Source: Candidatus Altarchaeota archaeon (GTDB taxonomy: Archaea; Altiarchaeota; Altiarchaeia; JAFGQM01). From it: a DNA stretch of 7,721 bases. Location: contig JAFGQM010000123.1 in NCBI GenBank assembly GCA_016935655.1, forward strand, positions 1 through 7,721, given 5' to 3'. The position numbers were made by a program, and so were the translations under genes. Each line of letters starts with the position of its first letter. Within the stretch, counting starts at the first letter, position 1. Under the pieces are notes generated by a model. That model searched no databases. It worked only from the letters and a program-made list of their open reading frames with translations, and had not been told where the DNA came from. This document shows, piece after piece, positions 6,111 through 7,721 of the stretch.

Positions 6111-6155
6111 TTTTTGGGGAGGTTTTTTTCCTCTCCTATTTTCTATTTTTTTCTT
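6111..6155 (+). terminator. Hairpin plus T-tract terminator after the first pilin
   Basis: GGGGAGG (6116-6122) pairs with CCTCTCC (6130-6136) in a 7-bp stem with one G-U pair and a loop of seven T. A T-rich run (6137-6155, including seven consecutive T) follows at once. It begins within 12 nt of the pilin stop. It resembles a bacterial-type intrinsic terminator, and the T-tracts alone would serve in archaea. Confidence 0.7.
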
Positions 6156-6185
6156 GAATCCCAACAAGATTCTTATACGACCTCC

Positions 6186-6195
6186 TATTAAATTT
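6186..6195 (+). promoter_or_regulatory. Candidate TATA box for the second and third pilins
   Basis: TATTAAATTT lies 36 nt before ATG 6222, predicting a leader of only 5-10 nt. An alternative, TTATAC at 6173-6178, would point to a start near 6198-6204. The two cannot be separated by eye. Confidence 0.35.
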
Positions 6196-6221
6196 ACATG
6201 CTTAGAGTAGCCCATTGCAGG

Positions 6222-6653
6222 ATGGACCGGAAGGGCCAGGGGTCTATGGAATACATAATGACCTACTGGTGGGCCATATTCATAGTCATAGTGGTGGGCG
6301 TGATCTTGTACCAGATGGGCATCTTCTCAGTCCAGTCCAACCCCACGCCGGGCAAAACAGGTTTTACGGTATTGAGGCCTACAGACTGGAACTGCAGGTC
6401 TTCGGTTGATGAGTTGAACATAGTGATGCTGAACGCGGCTGGCGCCGAGATATCCAATGTCACCTTTGATTCGCCCTCCGGGACCTGCACCCCGACTACG
6501 GTCGCTACCGGCGGGACGACGATATGCGCGATAGTCAACTATGACTGTGGCCCGGTAGGCTCAAGGTTCGAGGAGGATCTTTCATTCTCCTTTGTGACGA
6601 AAGGAGGCATGGCCAGGAGCAGCGATGGTACAATATGGGGGCCCGTAGGCTAA
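6222..6653 (+). CDS. Class III signal peptide pilin, second paralogue
   Basis: A 143-aa prepilin from ATG 6222. MDRKG precedes the expected cut before Gln 6, with Glu 10 at mature +5, then a hydrophobic helix (about 13-35). The exterior domain carries Cys 58, 89, 102 and 109, the shared LNAAGAEISNVT (70-81, including an NVT sequon), TGFTVLRPTDW (46-56) and a C-terminal GTIWGP. An in-frame ATG at 6198 would add eight residues (MLRVAHCR). I prefer 6222 because the paralogues have leaders of only 6 and 9 residues, but the longer form is possible as a leaderless start. There is no clear Shine-Dalgarno (only GCAGG next to the ATG), so expression is probably lower than that of the first pilin. The third pilin follows after 4 nt and should be co-transcribed. 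A minor-pilin role is inferred. Confidence 0.9.
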   Translation: MDRKGQGSMEYIMTYWWAIFIVIVVGVILYQMGIFSVQSNPTPGKTGFTVLRPTDWNCRSSVDELNIVMLNAAGAEISNVTFDSPSGTCTPTTVATGGTTICAIVNYDCGPVGSRFEEDLSFSFVTKGGMARSSDGTIWGPVG

Positions 6654-6657
6654 TATT

Positions 6658-7125
6658 ATGAAGATGAAAACGGATAAAAAAGGACAGAGCGCCATGGAGT
6701 ACATGATGACGTACTCATGGGCGATTCTGGCAGTGGTGATAGTGGGCGTGGTCCTGTGGCAGATGGGTCTTTTCGACCTCGGAGGGAAGCAGTCCCCCGG
6801 GTACACTGGTTTCAGCATACTGGTCCCCCTGGACTGGCAGATGACCTATGTCGGGGCTTCCTCTGAATGCTCCCTCTCGGTCCAGCTAAGCAATGCCGCC
6901 GGAGAAGCTATCCATGATATAACCATCGAAGGTTCCCCCTGCACCCCCAACAACCTCTCTGCCGGGAGGGCGACGATATGCACAAAAGACCTCGCAATGG
7001 GCACTGGCTCGACCTGCAATGAGCCAGGCAGAAGCTATAAGGAAGGTGTTATAATAACCTACACAAGGACAGCTACGGGTGAGTCCTTCCAGAGCGCTGG
7101 GGTCTTGTGGGGTTCCGTGAGCTGA
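6658..7125 (+). CDS. Class III signal peptide pilin, third paralogue
   Basis: A 155-aa prepilin. Leader MKMKTDKKG is expected to be cut before Gln 10, leaving Glu 14 at mature +5 and a hydrophobic helix (about 17-39). The head domain has Cys 71, 95, 108 and 120, TGFSILVPLDW (50-60), LSNAAGEAIHDIT (78-90) and a C-terminal GVLWGSVS. Compared with the other two, the first Cys sits 11 residues after the conserved Trp instead of two, so its first disulfide may be placed differently. The helix region is closer to the first pilin than to the second (both have WAIL and VVLWQMG), which fits tandem duplication. An ATG at 6664 is an alternative start. No Shine-Dalgarno is obvious, so translation may depend on the preceding gene. 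The stop directly abuts the stop of the convergent minus-strand gene. Confidence 0.9.
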   Translation: MKMKTDKKGQSAMEYMMTYSWAILAVVIVGVVLWQMGLFDLGGKQSPGYTGFSILVPLDWQMTYVGASSECSLSVQLSNAAGEAIHDITIEGSPCTPNNLSAGRATICTKDLAMGTGSTCNEPGRSYKEGVIITYTRTATGESFQSAGVLWGSVS

Positions 7126-7434
7126 TCAAAGGCCCTCCAGGGCTTTCAGCAGTCCTGCGCTGAGCTTTTTCTCGCCTACGGCCTCTTTGATTCCTGACCG
7201 GTCTTCCGGGGGGTGCTCCTTCAGCTGTTTCTTGACCTCTCTTGCTATATGGTCGATCTCCGCCTCGCTTGCCCTGAGCCTGCCCAGGACATACAGGTAT
7301 GCCTCGACTATGCCTTCGAGGTCCAGCGCCCTCTTGTCATGCCTCTCTATAAGCTCCTTGACATACAGGTCGACGAGCTTGTAGGCGGCGTCGTATTCCC
7401 ATCCAAGGGCTCTTCTTTCTTCCATGGTGAACAT
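7126..7434 (-). CDS. Small helical protein of unknown function
   Basis: A 102-aa protein not assigned to a family. It is rich in Glu, Leu, Lys and Ala and predicts mostly amphipathic helices (for example DAAYKLVDLYVKELIERHDK and EAEIDHIAREVKKQLKEH), with no signal peptide, membrane helix or cysteine, so it should be cytoplasmic. Two starts are possible, ATG 7434 and ATG 7425 (MEERRALGWEYD...); neither has a Shine-Dalgarno. It starts 14 nt after the stop of the membrane-anchored protein encoded just upstream on the same strand, so the two probably form an operon. Its stop touches the third pilin's stop with no gap. Coding character is supported by a continuous frame with balanced composition and codon use like the neighbours. 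Confidence 0.7.
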   Translation of the reverse strand: MFTMEERRALGWEYDAAYKLVDLYVKELIERHDKRALDLEGIVEAYLYVLGRLRASEAEIDHIAREVKKQLKEHPPEDRSGIKEAVGEKKLSAGLLKALEGL

Positions 7435-7448
7435 TGAATTTTAAAAGA

Positions 7449-7721
7449 CTAAAAGAGTTTTTTCTTGAACCCGATCAGGCCGGCTGCAACAATAATGATT
7501 ACTGCGGCGACGATTATCGGGAGGAAGCTTTGGTCATGTTCTTGCGGTATTTCTGGGCGGGGGGCAACGATGGATCCACACTCCACACTCTCCGCTAGAT
7601 CCCTTGCTTCCAGTGCCTTCCCGAAGGAATCCTGCGGGCTGGTCTCATAGAGCTTGTAGGCCTGGTTCAAAAGGTCCTGTACCCGCTCGTTATAGCAGCC
7701 GGCGTTGATATACTCCTCGAC
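7449..7721 (-). CDS. C-terminal part of a membrane-anchored surface protein (5' end outside window)
   Basis: The frame is open from the right edge to TAG 7449-7451, giving 90 visible residues. An in-frame TTG at 7670 is not the start, because coding continues upstream of it to the edge (VEEYINAGCYNERVQDL). The visible part has a helical segment (about 10-46, with AYKLYE and KALEARDLAES), two Cys (9, 48), a short proline-containing linker (52-60), one membrane helix (about 67-84) and a basic end GFKKKLF. This is a C-terminal membrane anchor with the bulk of the protein probably outside the cell. Family and full size cannot be determined. Its place beside the pilin genes is compatible with a surface function, but it is on the opposite strand. 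Confidence 0.75.
   Translation of the reverse strand, partial: VEEYINAGCYNERVQDLLNQAYKLYETSPQDSFGKALEARDLAESVECGSIVAPRPEIPQEHDQSFLPIIVAAVIIIVAAGLIGFKKKLF

Noticed and set aside
7128..7146. Hairpin AAA-G-GCCCT/AGGGC-TTT at the convergent pilin 3 and minus-strand gene ends, considered as a terminator
   Set aside because: The loop is only two bases without melting the inner pair, no T-tract follows on the plus strand, and the bases encode the end of the minus-strand protein.

Overview
The window looks archaeal. AT-rich TATA-like boxes lie about 30 nt upstream of two start codons (trpD and the gene at 3182), which would give leaderless or nearly leaderless mRNAs. Three secreted proteins carry archaeal class III (pilin-type) signal peptides, and the prepilin peptidase has an archaeal-type C-terminal extension. 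Base composition is moderately GC-rich. The pilin N-termini (KKGQ-x-AMEY-x-MTY-x-WAI) resemble those common in DPANN and some euryarchaeal genomes, but the phylum cannot be fixed from this sequence. No tRNA, rRNA, CRISPR array or insertion sequence was seen.

Layout. (1) 2-205: the C-terminal end of an unrecognised basic protein, followed by a T-rich stop. (2) 268-2685: a tight trpD-trpC-trpF cluster with 14-bp and 4-bp gene overlaps. It encodes three consecutive middle steps of tryptophan synthesis (anthranilate to indole-glycerol phosphate precursors and product); trpE, trpG, trpB and trpA are not in the window. (3) 2675-3112, minus strand: a small single-pass membrane protein whose 3' end overlaps trpF by 11 bp. 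(4) 3113-3181: a short divergent intergenic region with back-to-back TATA-like boxes. (5) 3182-5540: three plus-strand genes that are overlapping or nearly touching: a four-helix membrane protein with a beta-rich tail, a type I membrane protein with a CARDB-like exterior and a cytoplasmic tail resembling half a PIN domain, and a prepilin peptidase of the A24 aspartic family. (6) 5658-7125: three paralogous class III pilins. The first has its own promoter, a repeat-bearing leader of about 75 nt, a strong Shine-Dalgarno and a hairpin/T-tract terminator. The second and third form a pair 4 nt apart. (7) 7126-7721, minus strand: a small helical protein of unknown function and, upstream of it, the C-terminal end of a membrane-anchored protein that continues past the window edge.

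How it may work together. Region 5-6 reads as a compact pilus locus. The peptidase would cleave the three pilins at Gly/Gln before their hydrophobic helix, and the two preceding membrane proteins are candidate accessory factors. No assembly ATPase or platform protein is present, so these would have to be encoded elsewhere. The pilins share four cysteines each and a C-terminal Trp-Gly motif, which suggests a disulfide-stabilised head domain. The arrangement suggests one abundant pilin (5658) and two minor ones, but that is inference.
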